A model generated the notes under the pieces. It was not told the origin of the DNA and did not search any database. It was given only the letters and a program-made list of their open reading frames with translations. The position numbers were made by a program, and so were the translations under genes. A stretch of 64,000 nt of DNA from Saccharomonospora sp. CUA-673 (GTDB lineage: Bacteria; Actinomycetota; Actinomycetes; Mycobacteriales; Pseudonocardiaceae): assembly GCF_001942305.1 (NCBI RefSeq), contig NZ_MKKE01000044.1:124001-188000 (forward strand), in the 5' to 3' direction. This document shows, piece by piece, positions 53,319 through 63,536 of this stretch (the stretch's first letter is position 1; each line of letters starts with the position of its first letter).

Positions 53319-53918
53319 GTGACGACCGAGGACCTCGACAAGCGCACCTGGCGACGTCGGATCACCGGCGGACGGGCGGCCGTGTCGGCCCAACAGCAGG
53401 TCGTCGAGGCCAAGGCGCTGGCGGCGAGCGTCGGCGAGCTCATCGCCGCGACCGGCCCCGCCACCGTGGGCTGCTACGTCCCGTTCGGCACCGAACCCGG
53501 GTCCATCGGGCTGCTCGACGTGCTGCGCGACGGCGGCGCGCGGGTGCTGCTGCCGATCGTGCCGGATGAACGCGGACCGCTGGACTGGTCGGAGTACACC
53601 GGCACCGCCGGCCTCGTGCCGGGCTCGTACCGCGGCATCCTCGAACCGGGCGGGCCGCGCCTCGGCGCCGAGGCGATCGGCGACGCGGAGCTCGTGCTCG
53701 TGCCCGCGCTCGCCGTCGACCGGCGGGGCGCCCGGCTCGGCAGGGGCGCCGGGCACTACGACCGTTCGCTCGTGTTCGCCCGCGACGACGTGCGGCTGAT
53801 CGCACTGGTCCGCGACGACGAGCTCGTCGAACGACTGCCCGCCGAACCCCACGACGTGCGGATGTCGGCCGCGCTGACCCCGGGACACGGCCTGGTCGAC
53901 CTCGACCCCACGGGGTGA
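53319..53918 (+). CDS. 5-formyltetrahydrofolate cyclo-ligase
   Basis: A 199-residue enzyme; GTG 53319 follows GGAAAGGA. It has the N-terminal basic motif KRTWRRRITGGRAAVSA, the central VGCYVPFGTEPGS and the family signature RRGARLGRGAGHYDRSL (ATP and substrate loop). It converts 5-formyl-THF to 5,10-methenyl-THF with ATP. Divergent from galU as Rv0992c is from Rv0993 in M. tuberculosis. Confidence 0.9.
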   Translation: MTTEDLDKRTWRRRITGGRAAVSAQQQVVEAKALAASVGELIAATGPATVGCYVPFGTEPGSIGLLDVLRDGGARVLLPIVPDERGPLDWSEYTGTAGLVPGSYRGILEPGGPRLGAEAIGDAELVLVPALAVDRRGARLGRGAGHYDRSLVFARDDVRLIALVRDDELVERLPAEPHDVRMSAALTPGHGLVDLDPTG

Positions 53919-54028
53919 CGCCGGCCGCCCGTCGACGGCCCACGGTGACCGCGCGTGCGTACCGTCCACCGGTTCCGGTGTGACCTGGGCCTGATTGCCT
54001 CCACGGAATGCGATGCAGCACAATCTCG

Positions 54029-54055
54029 TTAGCACTCTGTGGAGTCGAGTGCCAA
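54029..54055 (+). promoter_or_regulatory. CIRCE element (HrcA operator)
   Basis: TTAGCACTC (54029-54037), nine bases, then GAGTGCCAA (54047-54055): this matches the CIRCE consensus TTAGCACTC-N9-GAGTGCTAA at all but one position. It lies 18 bases before the ruc start codon. It implies HrcA repression and heat induction of ruc. Confidence 0.85.
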
Positions 54056-54072
54056 CGCCTGAAGGAGCACCT

Positions 54073-54449
54073 GTGCCGACCTACCAGTACGCCTGCAAGC
54101 AGTGCAGCCACCAGTTCGAGGTGGTTCAGTCGTTCTCCGACGACAGCTTGACCGAATGCCCCGAATGCCAGGCGTCCTGCGCAAGCTCTACGGCGCGGTG
54201 GGCGTGATCTTCAAGGGCAGCGGTTTCTACCGCAACGACGCCCGCTCCGGTAGCGGCAGCACGGGCGGCTCGTCGACGGCGGCGGCGTCCTCCTCGACGG
54301 ACTCGTCGAGCTCCTCCGGCTCCGATTCCTCCTCCTCGCCGAGCACCTCCTCCGGTTCGTCGGACTCGTCCGGCTCGACGGGTTCGTCGAGCTCGTCGAG
54401 TTCGTCGTCCTCATCCTCCACGTCGACATCGGCTCCCGCGGCTCCCTGA
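54073..54449 (+). CDS. ruc: Ruc, FmdB-type zinc-ribbon chaperone (single-base frameshift)
   Basis: GTG 54073 has GAAGGAG upstream. The N-terminal zinc ribbon reads PTYQYACKQCSHQFEVVQSF and later CPEC (four Cys). A GG after CPECQ near 54170 has lost a base; the other frame continues GVLRKLYGAVGVIFKGSGFY and a Ser/Gly/Asp-rich disordered tail. Restored length is 125 residues. M. tuberculosis Ruc (Rv0991c) has the same ribbon plus disordered tail and is a redox-regulated chaperone. The upstream CIRCE box agrees with HrcA control. Confidence 0.83.
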
Positions 54450-54580
54450 GCCGAGTTGTCCACATCGACCCAGTTGTCCACAGGTTCGCGAATCGGTACT
54501 TCCGAACCGGCGTGACGCCCTCCTAGCGTCGATCGGGCCGAGGCGACGAGCGCCCGGCCCGATCCGAACCGGGGGCGTGG

Positions 54581-55255
54581 ATGACCACGAACGTCACGCG
54601 TGCGCTGACACGCTGGACGGCGACCGTCCGGGCGCGACCGATTCCGGTGCTGCGCCGCGTGCTCGCCGTCGCACTCCTGCTGCTGGCGGTCGCGCTGGCC
54701 ACCCGGCCCGCCACCGCACACGACGACGCCACACGTCCGATTCTGGTATTCGCCCGGGATGTCCCGCTCGGGGCGACGTTGCAGGAGGCCGACGTGCGTA
54801 CGGTCGACCTCCCCGCGGCGGCCCATCCCCGCGGCGCGCTCACGAAATCGGACGAAATCCCTGGGCAGCGCCTCATGGGCGTCGCTCGGGAGGGTGAACC
54901 TGTCACCGATTCCCGACTCGCGGACCGGGCACCGACCCCTGCGGGAACGGTCACCGTGCCGATCCGGTTGGCCGATGCGGACCTCGCTCCCCTGTTGCAC
55001 CCCGGGTCCAGAGTGGACATTGTGGCACTCGGCTCCGGCGCGTCCGAGCAGGGCGGCGAACAGGTGCTGGCCAGCGACATTCCGGTGTTGTCGGTCGCCG
55101 CGTCCGATGGTCCGGGCTCCGCCGACGCGGGATCCGGAATCGCGGCCCACGGCGCGGGCGAGGGCCCGCTCGTGCTCGTCGCCGCGCGACCCGACCCTGC
55201 GGCACGCCTCGCTGCGGTGTCCTTGTCCCAGCCCGTGACGGTTACGCTCCGATAG
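54581..55255 (+). CDS. exported SAF-domain protein
   Basis: A 224-residue protein, ATG 54581, with an N-terminal membrane segment or signal (VLRRVLAVALLLLAVALATR) followed by a SAF domain (ILVFARDVPLGATLQEADVR, then VTDSRLADRAPT) and a second beta domain VTVPIRLADADLAPLL. This is the CpaB/FlgA type of fold, usually involved in surface-appendage assembly, but no pilus genes are next to it on the chromosome. It lies between ruc and mscL. Its role is unknown. Confidence 0.78.
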   Translation: MTTNVTRALTRWTATVRARPIPVLRRVLAVALLLLAVALATRPATAHDDATRPILVFARDVPLGATLQEADVRTVDLPAAAHPRGALTKSDEIPGQRLMGVAREGEPVTDSRLADRAPTPAGTVTVPIRLADADLAPLLHPGSRVDIVALGSGASEQGGEQVLASDIPVLSVAASDGPGSADAGSGIAAHGAGEGPLVLVAARPDPAARLAAVSLSQPVTVTLR

Positions 55256-55287
55256 CCATTCAAGTCCAATGTGGAAGGGAGCGGAGC

Positions 55288-55692
55288 GTGCTGAAGGGCT
55301 TCAAGGAATTCCTGATGCGCGGCAACATCGTCGAACTTGCCGTCGCAGTCGTCATCGGTACCGCCTTCACCGCGATCGTCACGGCGTTCACCGAGAGCCT
55401 GATCCAGCCATTGATCAACGCACTGGGCGGCAGCGATGCCGCGCAGGGACTCGGATTCCGGATCCTGGCCGAGAACCAGAGCACGTTCCTCGACTTCGGA
55501 ACCGTGATCAACGCGGCGATCAACTTCGTCATCATCGCCGCGGTGGTCTACTTCCTGGTCGTGATGCCGTTCCAGAAGCTCCAGGAACGCCGCAAGCGTG
55601 GCCAGGAGGAAGAGGTGGAGCCGACGGACGTCGAGCTGCTCACCGAGATCCGCGACCTGCTGCGCGACCGTCAGGCCGGCAACCGGGGCTGA
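55288..55692 (+). CDS. mscL: large-conductance mechanosensitive channel
   Basis: A 134-residue MscL: MLKGFKEFLMRGNIVELAVA opens the S1 amphipathic helix and TM1, VIGTAFTAIVTAFTESLIQP completes TM1, and INFVIIAAVVYFLVVMPFQK is TM2. A cytoplasmic helix (VELLTEIRDLL) closes it. GTG 55288 has GGAAGGGAGC upstream. It releases solutes under osmotic downshift. Same position as Rv0985c. Confidence 0.96.
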   Translation: MLKGFKEFLMRGNIVELAVAVVIGTAFTAIVTAFTESLIQPLINALGGSDAAQGLGFRILAENQSTFLDFGTVINAAINFVIIAAVVYFLVVMPFQKLQERRKRGQEEEVEPTDVELLTEIRDLLRDRQAGNRG

Positions 55693-55701
55693 TCAGCGGG
55701 T

Positions 55702-55949
55702 TCACCGGTCGTGATGCGGCGGCCGGTTCTCCCGGTACCAGTCGTCGGACGAGCCGGACCCGCCACGCGGGGACCGCTCGTCGACGTGGTCTCGGGCAGC
55801 ACCTCGCCGAACACCTCGGCGAGTTTGCGACGCAACGCAGGCGACGATTTCGGCGTCTCCGGCGTCTCCGGCGGCCCGGCGCGCCGGCCGTCGGCTCTGC
55901 CGGACGATGCGTCGTCTGCCGCGGATTCGGATCCGCCCGTTTCGGTCAT
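55702..55949 (-). CDS. small conserved actinobacterial protein (single-base frameshift)
   Basis: The 82-residue restored protein starts MTETGGSESAADDASSGRAD, has the helical RRKLAEVFGEVLPETTS, and after a missing base near 55783 continues DERSPRGGSGSSDDWYRENR and ends PPHHDR at 55702. The C-terminal DDWYRENRPPHH pattern is one I recall from small actinobacterial proteins of unknown function. It converges on mscL and ends nine bases from it. Confidence 0.6.
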
Positions 55950-55968
55950 GGTGTCGCGTCCTGCCGGC

Positions 55969-56469
55969 TCAGTCGCCGTCCAGGCCGGACAGCTCGCCGA
56001 TCACGTACGGCAGCAACGTCGACAGCGTGGCCATGCCGTCACGCACCGCGGGGCGCGACCCCGCGAGGTTGACCACCAGCGTGCTGCCGGACAGGCCCAC
56101 CAGGCCGCGGGACACGCCCGCGTCGACGGCACCCGCCGCCAGCCCGGACGAGCGGAGCGCCTCGGCGATGCCCGGCACCGGTCGGTCGAGCACACCCGAC
56201 GTCGCGTCCGGCGTCACGTCGCGGGGTGACACACCCGTGCCGCCGACGGTGAGCACGAGGTCCACACCACCGATGACGGCGGTGTTGAGCGCATTGCGGA
56301 TCTCGACGATGTCGGCGCGGACGACCACCGAACCGTCGACGATGAATCCCGCCTCCTCGAGGAGTTCGGTGACGAGTCGGCCGGTCGAGTCGTCGGTCTC
56401 CCGCTGGGCGGTGCGGTCGTCGACCACGACCACCAGGGCGCGGCCGAGCCGCTGTGCACTCCGTTCCAT
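55969..56469 (-). CDS. moaB: MoaB/Mog-type molybdopterin-binding protein
   Basis: A 166-residue protein with the MogA/MoaB fold: RALVVVVDDRTAQRETDDST, then VDLVLTVGGTGVSPRDVTPD (the GGTG molybdopterin-binding motif) and LVVNLAGSRPAVRDGMATL. MoaB/Mog adenylates molybdopterin before metal insertion. Same position as Rv0984 (moaB2). ATG 56469 lies seven bases after a -10-like TACGGT, so a leaderless transcript is possible. Confidence 0.88.
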   Translation of the reverse strand: MERSAQRLGRALVVVVDDRTAQRETDDSTGRLVTELLEEAGFIVDGSVVVRADIVEIRNALNTAVIGGVDLVLTVGGTGVSPRDVTPDATSGVLDRPVPGIAEALRSSGLAAGAVDAGVSRGLVGLSGSTLVVNLAGSRPAVRDGMATLSTLLPYVIGELSGLDGD

Positions 56470-56655
56470 GGCTCCTACCGTATCGCTCGGTTCGCTGATC
56501 GCGCGTATGCCGCGCTTCGCGTCGGCCGCGTCTCCGACGCGGCGGACACGCTCCACACGCGACCGCGCGCGAGCCGGACGGAAGGGATTCCCGGCTCGCG
56601 CGCGGTCTTCACGCACCCGGTCACGGGTTCGGCTCCGCGGCGGGCGGTGGTTGGT

Positions 56656-56678
56656 CTCGGCCGCTGTCGGCGGCCGAG
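56656..56678 (-). terminator. 9-bp hairpin after pepD
   Basis: CTCGGCCGC (56656-56664) is complementary to GCGGCCGAG (56670-56678) around a five-base loop, starting six bases after the restored pepD stop. Likely a terminator. Confidence 0.6.
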
Positions 56679-56683
56679 CGTCC

Positions 56684-58242
<1,559 letters not shown>

Positions 58243-58335
58243 GCCTCCATCATGGGACACGGTCCTGAGAACTGGCTGAAATCCACCTGTGGGATCGCCG
58301 GGGATGTGCCCCGGACCCACCGGGCGCGGCCGGGC

Positions 58336-59448
58336 TCAGCGCACCGGTGGTCCGGCCGTGCGCAGGCGTTCGGCGATCTGCTCCGGGGTGGAGTCGTTGA
58401 TCCACACCGCCATGCCGGATTCGGAACCGGCCAGGTACTTGAGCTTGTCGGCCGACCGCAGCACCGACAACAGCTCGAGGTGCAGCCACGACAGCTCGCG
58501 GTCGGTGTCGGTCGGCGCCTGGTACCAGCCGGCGACGTAGGGCAGCGGACGGTCGTAGAGGCCGTCGCACTGCGCCAGCACGGTCAGGTAGACGCGGGCG
58601 AAGTCGTCCCGTTCGGCGTCGGTCAGTTCGGTCAGATCGGCCACCTGCCGGTGCGGCACGACCTGCACCTGCACCGGCCAGCGCGCCGCGGGCGGGACGA
58701 AGGCCGTCCAGTGCTCGCCCGCGGCGACGATCCGCTCGCCCGAGGCGCGTTCGGCGGCGAGGACGTCGCCGAGCACGTGGGTGCCGTGCCGGTCGCGGTG
58801 GGCGGCCGCGGTCGCGAGCATGCGCTCGGTGCGCGGCGTGACGAACGGGTAGCCGTAGATCTGCCCGTGCGGATGCGGCAACGTCACCCCGATCTCCTCG
58901 CCGCGGTTCTCGAACGGGAAGACCTGCCGAACACCGGGGGTCGCCGACAGGGCGGCGGTGCGGTCGGCCCACGCGTCGACGACGGTGCGCACGCGCGTGG
59001 GCGTCAGCCTGCCGAACGAGCCGTCGTGATCGCTGGTGAAGCACACGACCTCGCACCGCCCGGTGCCGGGCGCCACGGGCACGATGCCCGCATCGCCGAC
59101 GGTGGTCGGGCCGGCGTCCGGGACACCCTGGGCGAACGAGGGGAAGCGGTTCTCGAACACGACCACGTCGTAGTCGCCCTCGGGCACCTCGCTGGGGCGT
59201 TCCGGCGTGCTCGGGCACAGCGGACACAGGTCCGCGGGCGGCATGTAGGTGCGGGTCTGGCGGTGGGCGGCCATCGCGACCCACTCGCCGGTCAGGGGGT
59301 CGCGGCGGATCTCCGAGGCGGCCGAGACCTGCGGCAGGTCGCGGGTGTCGGCAGCGGTGCGCGGCGGGGCGTCGGGGTTCTCGTCGAAGTAGACGATCTC
59401 CCTGCCGTCGGCGAGCCGCCTGGAGGTCGTGCGCACGGTGCCGCTCAC
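58336..59448 (-). CDS. galT: galactose-1-phosphate uridylyltransferase
   Basis: A 370-residue HIT-superfamily enzyme. GTG 59448 overlaps the deoR stop. The zinc ligands are in CPLCPS, the catalytic region is VTLPHPHGQIYGYPFVTPR (HPHGQ), and VQVQVVPHRQVADLTELTD and WLHLELLSVLRSADKLKYLA are typical of GalT. It exchanges UMP between UDP-glucose and galactose-1-phosphate. Coupled to the DeoR-type regulator, it is probably induced by a sugar. Confidence 0.9.
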   Translation of the reverse strand: MSGTVRTTSRRLADGREIVYFDENPDAPPRTAADTRDLPQVSAASEIRRDPLTGEWVAMAAHRQTRTYMPPADLCPLCPSTPERPSEVPEGDYDVVVFENRFPSFAQGVPDAGPTTVGDAGIVPVAPGTGRCEVVCFTSDHDGSFGRLTPTRVRTVVDAWADRTAALSATPGVRQVFPFENRGEEIGVTLPHPHGQIYGYPFVTPRTERMLATAAAHRDRHGTHVLGDVLAAERASGERIVAAGEHWTAFVPPAARWPVQVQVVPHRQVADLTELTDAERDDFARVYLTVLAQCDGLYDRPLPYVAGWYQAPTDTDRELSWLHLELLSVLRSADKLKYLAGSESGMAVWINDSTPEQIAERLRTAGPPVR

Positions 59449-60242
59449 GCGTCGTCCTCGCGGCGGACCGGGACCTCGGCGATCTGCAGGCTGCCCACGT
59501 GCTCGGACAGCGTCTTCCTGGCGTCCTCGGGCAGGTGCTCGTCGGACACGACGACGCTGGCGTCGGCGAGGTCGGCGATCGTGGAGATGCCGACCGTGCC
59601 CCACTTGGTGTGGTCGGCCAGCACGACGAGCTTGCGCGCGGCGTCGATGAGCGCGCGGTCGGTCTCGCCCTCGGTGAGGTTCGGGGTCGTGAAGCCGGGG
59701 CCGTCGGCCATGCCGTGGACCCCCAGGAACACCAGGTCGAGGTGCAGGCTGCGCAGGCTCTGCACGGCGACGGGGCCGACGAGCGCGTCGGAGGGTGTGC
59801 GCACGCCGCCGGTGAGGATCACCGTCCGGTTCGGCTGCTGCGCCTCGTGCAGCGCGTCGGCGACGTGCACCGAGTTGGTCACGACCGTCAGGTCCGCGAT
59901 ACCGGCGAGGGCGCGGGCGAACGTCCAGGTGGTCGTGCCGGCGGACAGGCCGATCGCGCTGCCGGGTTTGACGAGTTCGGCGGCCCGCTGGGCGATGGCC
60001 TCCTTGTGGTCCTGCTGCTGGAGGGACTTCGCCTCGAAACCGGGTTCGTCGGTACTGCGGTCGTCGAGGGTGGTCGCGCCGCCGTACACCTTCTCGACCA
60101 GACCGCGTCCGGCCAGGACGTCGAGGTCGCGGCGGATGGTCATGTCGGAGACGCCGAGGCGTTCGACGAGCTCGCTGACCCGAACCGCGCCGGTACGCCG
60201 CGCCTCCTCGAGGATGATCGCTTGTCGCTGCCGCGCCAGCAC
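59445..60242 (-). CDS. DeoR-family transcriptional regulator
   Basis: A 265-residue regulator. The HTH is VSELVERLGVSDMTIRRDLD (about residues 21-40), the hallmark of DeoR, and the C-terminal sugar-phosphate sensor contains AIGLSAGTTTWTFARAL and VVLADHTKWG. GTG 60242 follows GGGAGA. It overlaps galT and likely represses the galT operon until a phosphorylated sugar binds. No galK is next to it. Confidence 0.9.
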   Translation of the reverse strand: MLARQRQAIILEEARRTGAVRVSELVERLGVSDMTIRRDLDVLAGRGLVEKVYGGATTLDDRSTDEPGFEAKSLQQQDHKEAIAQRAAELVKPGSAIGLSAGTTTWTFARALAGIADLTVVTNSVHVADALHEAQQPNRTVILTGGVRTPSDALVGPVAVQSLRSLHLDLVFLGVHGMADGPGFTTPNLTEGETDRALIDAARKLVVLADHTKWGTVGISTIADLADASVVVSDEHLPEDARKTLSEHVGSLQIAEVPVRREDDA

Positions 60243-60366
60243 TTCGTCTCCCGCCGTCCGGCATCGGACGCGCCGACACCCAGGAAATCAACCCAACTAC
60301 ACAAAATCCTACAGCATCGAACAAGCCCGTGGCCGCGGCGCACGCGCGCCACCGCGACAGCCCTGG

Positions 60367-61797
60367 TCAGGCAGGCTGTTCGGGCGACGTTCCCGGCAGT
60401 CGCATCGTCATCACGGTGCCACCACCGTCCCGGGGCGCCGCGAAGGCGATGCCGCCGTGTCGTCCGGTGGCCTGGCGCACGATGGCCAGCCCGAGCCCCG
60501 AGCCGGGCATGGTGCGCGCCTCCGCAGAACGATAGAACCGGTCGAACACCTTGGGGAGGTCTTCGGGATCGATCCCGGGGCCGCGATCGGCGACCTCGAC
60601 GACCGCGGTGCCGTCGCCGAGCGGCCGCAGGGCCACGCCGACGACCGAACCCGGGGGCGAGAACTTCACGGCGTTGTCGAGAAGGTTGAGCACGGCGCGT
60701 TCGAGCACGCCGGGGTCGCCGATGAGGCTCCACGACTGCAGGTGCACGTCGAACTCGGTGTCGCCGGCGCGGCGGCGGGCACGGTCGAGGGCGCGTTCGA
60801 CGACGTCGGCGAGGTCGACCTGTTCCATCTCCTGCGGTCCGCTGTCCCTGGCCAGTTCGACGAGGTCGCCGATGAGCTGGGTGAGTTCGTCGAGCTGGCC
60901 GCGGATGTCGCCCTCAATCTCGCCGCGCACCTGCTCGTCGAGCGGTGGGGCGTCGCTCTTGTTGGCCGAGAGCAGGAGTTCGAGGTTGGTGCGCAGCGAG
61001 GTCAGGGGCGTGCGGAGCTCGTGGCCGGCGTCGGCGACGAGCTGGCTCTGCTGTGCCTGCGAGTCGGCGACGGCAGCGAGCATGGTGTTGAAGCTCTGCG
61101 TCATGCGGGACAGTTCGTCGTCGCCGGTGACGGGGATGGGCCGCAGGTCCATCGTGCTGGCGACGCGTTCGGTGGCCGAGGTCAGCCGTTGCACGGGTCG
61201 CAGCGCGGTCCGTGCGACGCCGGTGGCGGCGCCGACGGCGACCACGATGCCGATGCCGCCGAACAGCAACAGCACGAACGACAGGTCACGGAGGGTCCGT
61301 TCGGTCTCCGCAAGCGATTGCGCGAGGACGAGCGCCTGGCCGGACCCGGAGCTGACGGCGATGACCCGCATGTGCGTCGCGTCGTCGGTGCGCAGCGACC
61401 ATTCGGCCTGCCCCTGCGCGACGGCCATCTCGGGCTTGCCGGACGGCGGTTCGGCGCCGCCCTGCGGCAGCACGATGCCGCCGCCTGCCTGGAGCAGGCC
61501 GATCTCGATGTCGCCGCTGGCGAGCATGGCCGAGGGCAGGTTCTGGAACCGCGACACCACGGGAACGCTGGCGGCGGCCGCGTGGGCGCGTTCGGTGAGG
61601 GAGTTGTCGAACTGGTCGTAGAGGTTGCTGCGCACGGTCAGGTAGGTGACCAGCGAGACGAGCGCGACCGTCCCCCCGACGCACAGCGCGGCGAGCAGGA
61701 CGACGCGGGTGCGCAGCGAGGTCCGTTTCGGTGGCCGTGCGGGGTCGCCGGCGGTGGGGTCGTCGACGGGCGTGCCGTGGGGGTCGGGACCGGTCAC
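60367..61797 (-). CDS. mprB: MprB-like sensor histidine kinase
   Basis: A 476-residue kinase overlapping mprA by four bases. Two membrane segments ([39 protein letters not shown]) flank an extracytoplasmic sensor domain. Then come HAMP, the phospho-acceptor His in [18 protein letters not shown], and the ATPase N box [12 protein letters not shown] and G boxes [12 protein letters not shown] and [10 protein letters not shown]. Orthologous position to Rv0982. It senses envelope stress together with MprA. Confidence 0.92.
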   Translation of the reverse strand: MTGPDPHGTPVDDPTAGDPARPPKRTSLRTRVVLLAALCVGGTVALVSLVTYLTVRSNLYDQFDNSLTERAHAAAASVPVVSRFQNLPSAMLASGDIEIGLLQAGGGIVLPQGGAEPPSGKPEMAVAQGQAEWSLRTDDATHMRVIAVSSGSGQALVLAQSLAETERTLRDLSFVLLLFGGIGIVVAVGAATGVARTALRPVQRLTSATERVASTMDLRPIPVTGDDELSRMTQSFNTMLAAVADSQAQQSQLVADAGHELRTPLTSLRTNLELLLSANKSDAPPLDEQVRGEIEGDIRGQLDELTQLIGDLVELARDSGPQEMEQVDLADVVERALDRARRRAGDTEFDVHLQSWSLIGDPGVLERAVLNLLDNAVKFSPPGSVVGVALRPLGDGTAVVEVADRGPGIDPEDLPKVFDRFYRSAEARTMPGSGLGLAIVRQATGRHGGIAFAAPRDGGGTVMTMRLPGTSPEQPA

Positions 61798-62482
61798 GGA
61801 GGGGTCTCCCGGAGCACGTAGCCGACGCCGCGCACGGTGTGGATGAGCCGCGGTTCGCCGTCGGCCTCGGTCTTGCGGCGCAGGTAGCCGACGTACACCT
61901 CGAGCGCGTTGCCGGAGGTGGGGAAGTCGAAGCCCCAGACCTCCTCGAGGATGCGGCTGCGGGTGAGCACGTGTTTCGGGTAGGTCAGGAACAGTTCGAG
62001 CAGGGTGAACTCGGTGCGGGTCAGGCTGATCTCGCGTTCGCCGCGGCGCACCTCGCGGGTGTCGGGGTCGAGGGTGAGGTCGGCGAACGAGAGCGACCCG
62101 GTGCCCTGCGGTTCGGCCTCGGCTGCGGCGCGGCGCAGCAGTGCCCGCAGTCGGGCGAGCAGTTCCTCGAGAGCGAAGGGTTTGGGCAGGTAGTCGTCGG
62201 CGCGGCGTCGAGGCCGGAGACCCGGTCGGACACGGCGTCGCGCGCGGTGAGCACGAGGATGGGCAGGTCGTCGCCGCCGCTGCGGAGCCTGCGGGCGACC
62301 TCGAGGCCGTCGAGTCTGGGCATCATGACGTCGAGGACCATGGCGTCCGGTCGGTCGGCGGTCACCATCTCGAGTGCCACGGCGCCGTCGCTGGCCACGT
62401 CGACCTGGTAGCCGTTGAACTCGAGGGATCGCCGGAGCGATTCCCGCACGGCCCGGTCGTCGTCGACAACGAGTATGCGCAT
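61794..62482 (-). CDS. mprA: MprA-like OmpR-family response regulator (single-base frameshift)
   Basis: ATG 62482. The receiver has [20 protein letters not shown], the phospho-acceptor in [11 protein letters not shown] and, after a missing G near 62200, the normal [20 protein letters not shown]. The C-terminal winged helix reads [20 protein letters not shown] and VRGVGYVL. Restored length is 229 residues, as in M. tuberculosis MprA. With MprB it controls stress genes such as pepD. Confidence 0.92.
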
Positions 62483-62574
62483 GGCCACCAGTGTGTCGGG
62501 TGTGGCTGAGACGCACCTGAATGCCGGCGCCCGCCGGGGTGTCGGCCCGATCACGTCCCCGGCCCGACCCGATG

Positions 62575-63225
62575 TCAGTCGACGAGTCCGCCGCGGTAGG
62601 CGAGCAGGGCCGCCTGCACCCGGTTGGCGGCGCCGATCTTCGAGAGCACGGCCGAGACGTAGCCCTTGACGGTGGCCTCGGACAGGTGGAGCTTGCTGCC
62701 GATCTCGGCGTTGGACATGCCCTGCCCGATGAGGCCGACGACCTCGCGTTCGCGTTCGGACAGCGACGCGAGCAGGCGGCGGGCCGGTGCGGCGGCGCGG
62801 GCCTCGTCGCGTTGGGCGTTGACCATGCGGGCGGCCACGCTCGGGTCGAGCACGGCGCCGCCGCGGGACAGGTCGCGCACGGCGCGGACCAGCACGCCGG
62901 GTTCGATGTCCTTGAGCAGGAAGCCGTTGGCGCCGAACCGCAGGGCGAGGCTCACGTATTCGTCGACGTCGAACGTGGTGAGCATGGCCATGCGGGGCGG
63001 TTCGGGCAGGCTCTGCATGGCGCGCAGGGCGCGGATGCCGTCGTCGGGTTGCCGCATCTTGATGTCGAGCAGCGCGACCTGGGGACGCAGACGTCTCGCC
63101 GTCTCGACCGCCGACCGTCCGTCGGCGGCCTCGCCGACGACCTCGATGTCGGGCGCCGCGGACAGCATCGCGCGCAGACCCTGGCGCACGAGCTCCTCAT
63201 CGTCGGCCAGCATGACTGTGATCAA
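62575..63225 (-). CDS. NarL/FixJ-family response regulator, orphan
   Basis: A 216-residue regulator. TTG 63225 is chosen because GGAGG lies seven bases upstream and the receiver starts directly ([20 protein letters not shown]); an ATG at 63261 is possible. The phospho-acceptor Asp is in [14 protein letters not shown], the Thr in [13 protein letters not shown] and the Lys in FLLKDIEPG. The LuxR-type HTH is [20 protein letters not shown]. No histidine kinase of its class lies beside it. Confidence 0.88.
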   Translation of the reverse strand: MITVMLADDEELVRQGLRAMLSAAPDIEVVGEAADGRSAVETARRLRPQVALLDIKMRQPDDGIRALRAMQSLPEPPRMAMLTTFDVDEYVSLALRFGANGFLLKDIEPGVLVRAVRDLSRGGAVLDPSVAARMVNAQRDEARAAAPARRLLASLSEREREVVGLIGQGMSNAEIGSKLHLSEATVKGYVSAVLSKIGAANRVQAALLAYRGGLVD

Positions 63226-63340
63226 CGGTTTGCCTCCCGGAGGGGGGAACGGGATGGACAAGGTCCTACGCCGTCGGCGACAGTGCTACCGGGCGGTAGT
63301 TCGCTAAGCCTAGGCGATCGCGGCGATCCGTATGGTCCAC

Positions 63341-63371
63341 TTACAAACATTCGTCCCGCTGCGGTTAGACT
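63341..63371 (+). promoter_or_regulatory. promoter of tRNA-Arg
   Basis: TTACAA (63341-63346) and TAGACT (63366-63371) are 19 bases apart, with the tRNA 5' end 12 bases after the -10. The spacing is slightly long but the -10 fits the actinobacterial consensus. Confidence 0.5.
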
Positions 63372-63382
63372 CCACCGCGCAA

Positions 63383-63455
63383 GCCCTCGTAGCTCAGGGG
63401 ATAGAGCACCGCTCTCCTAAAGCGGGTGTCGCAGGTTCGAATCCTGCCGGGGGCG
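63383..63455 (+). tRNA. tRNA-Arg (anticodon CCT)
   Basis: A 73-base cloverleaf: acceptor GCCCTCG/CGGGGGC (one T-G pair), D arm GCTC-AGGGGATA-GAGC, anticodon stem CCGCT/AGCGG with loop CTCCTAA and anticodon CCT, T arm GCAGG-TTCGAAT-CCTGC. The 3' end reads GCCCA. A tyrosine integrase starts 81 bases downstream, so this tRNA 3' end is probably the attachment site of a second element. Confidence 0.93.
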
Positions 63456-63510
63456 CCCAGGTCAGAGGCGATTTTTAGACGCAAGCCTCGGTCCGCGTGG
63501 TGCCGTTCAT

Positions 63511-63536
63511 GGTGCGAGGTGCCGTAACCTCGCACC
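63511..63536 (+). promoter_or_regulatory. inverted repeat abutting the integrase start codon
   Basis: GGTGCGAGGT (63511-63520), six bases, then ACCTCGCACC (63527-63536): a perfect 10-bp dyad ending immediately before ATG 63537. It could be a repressor operator or an RNA hairpin covering the start codon. Confidence 0.55.
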
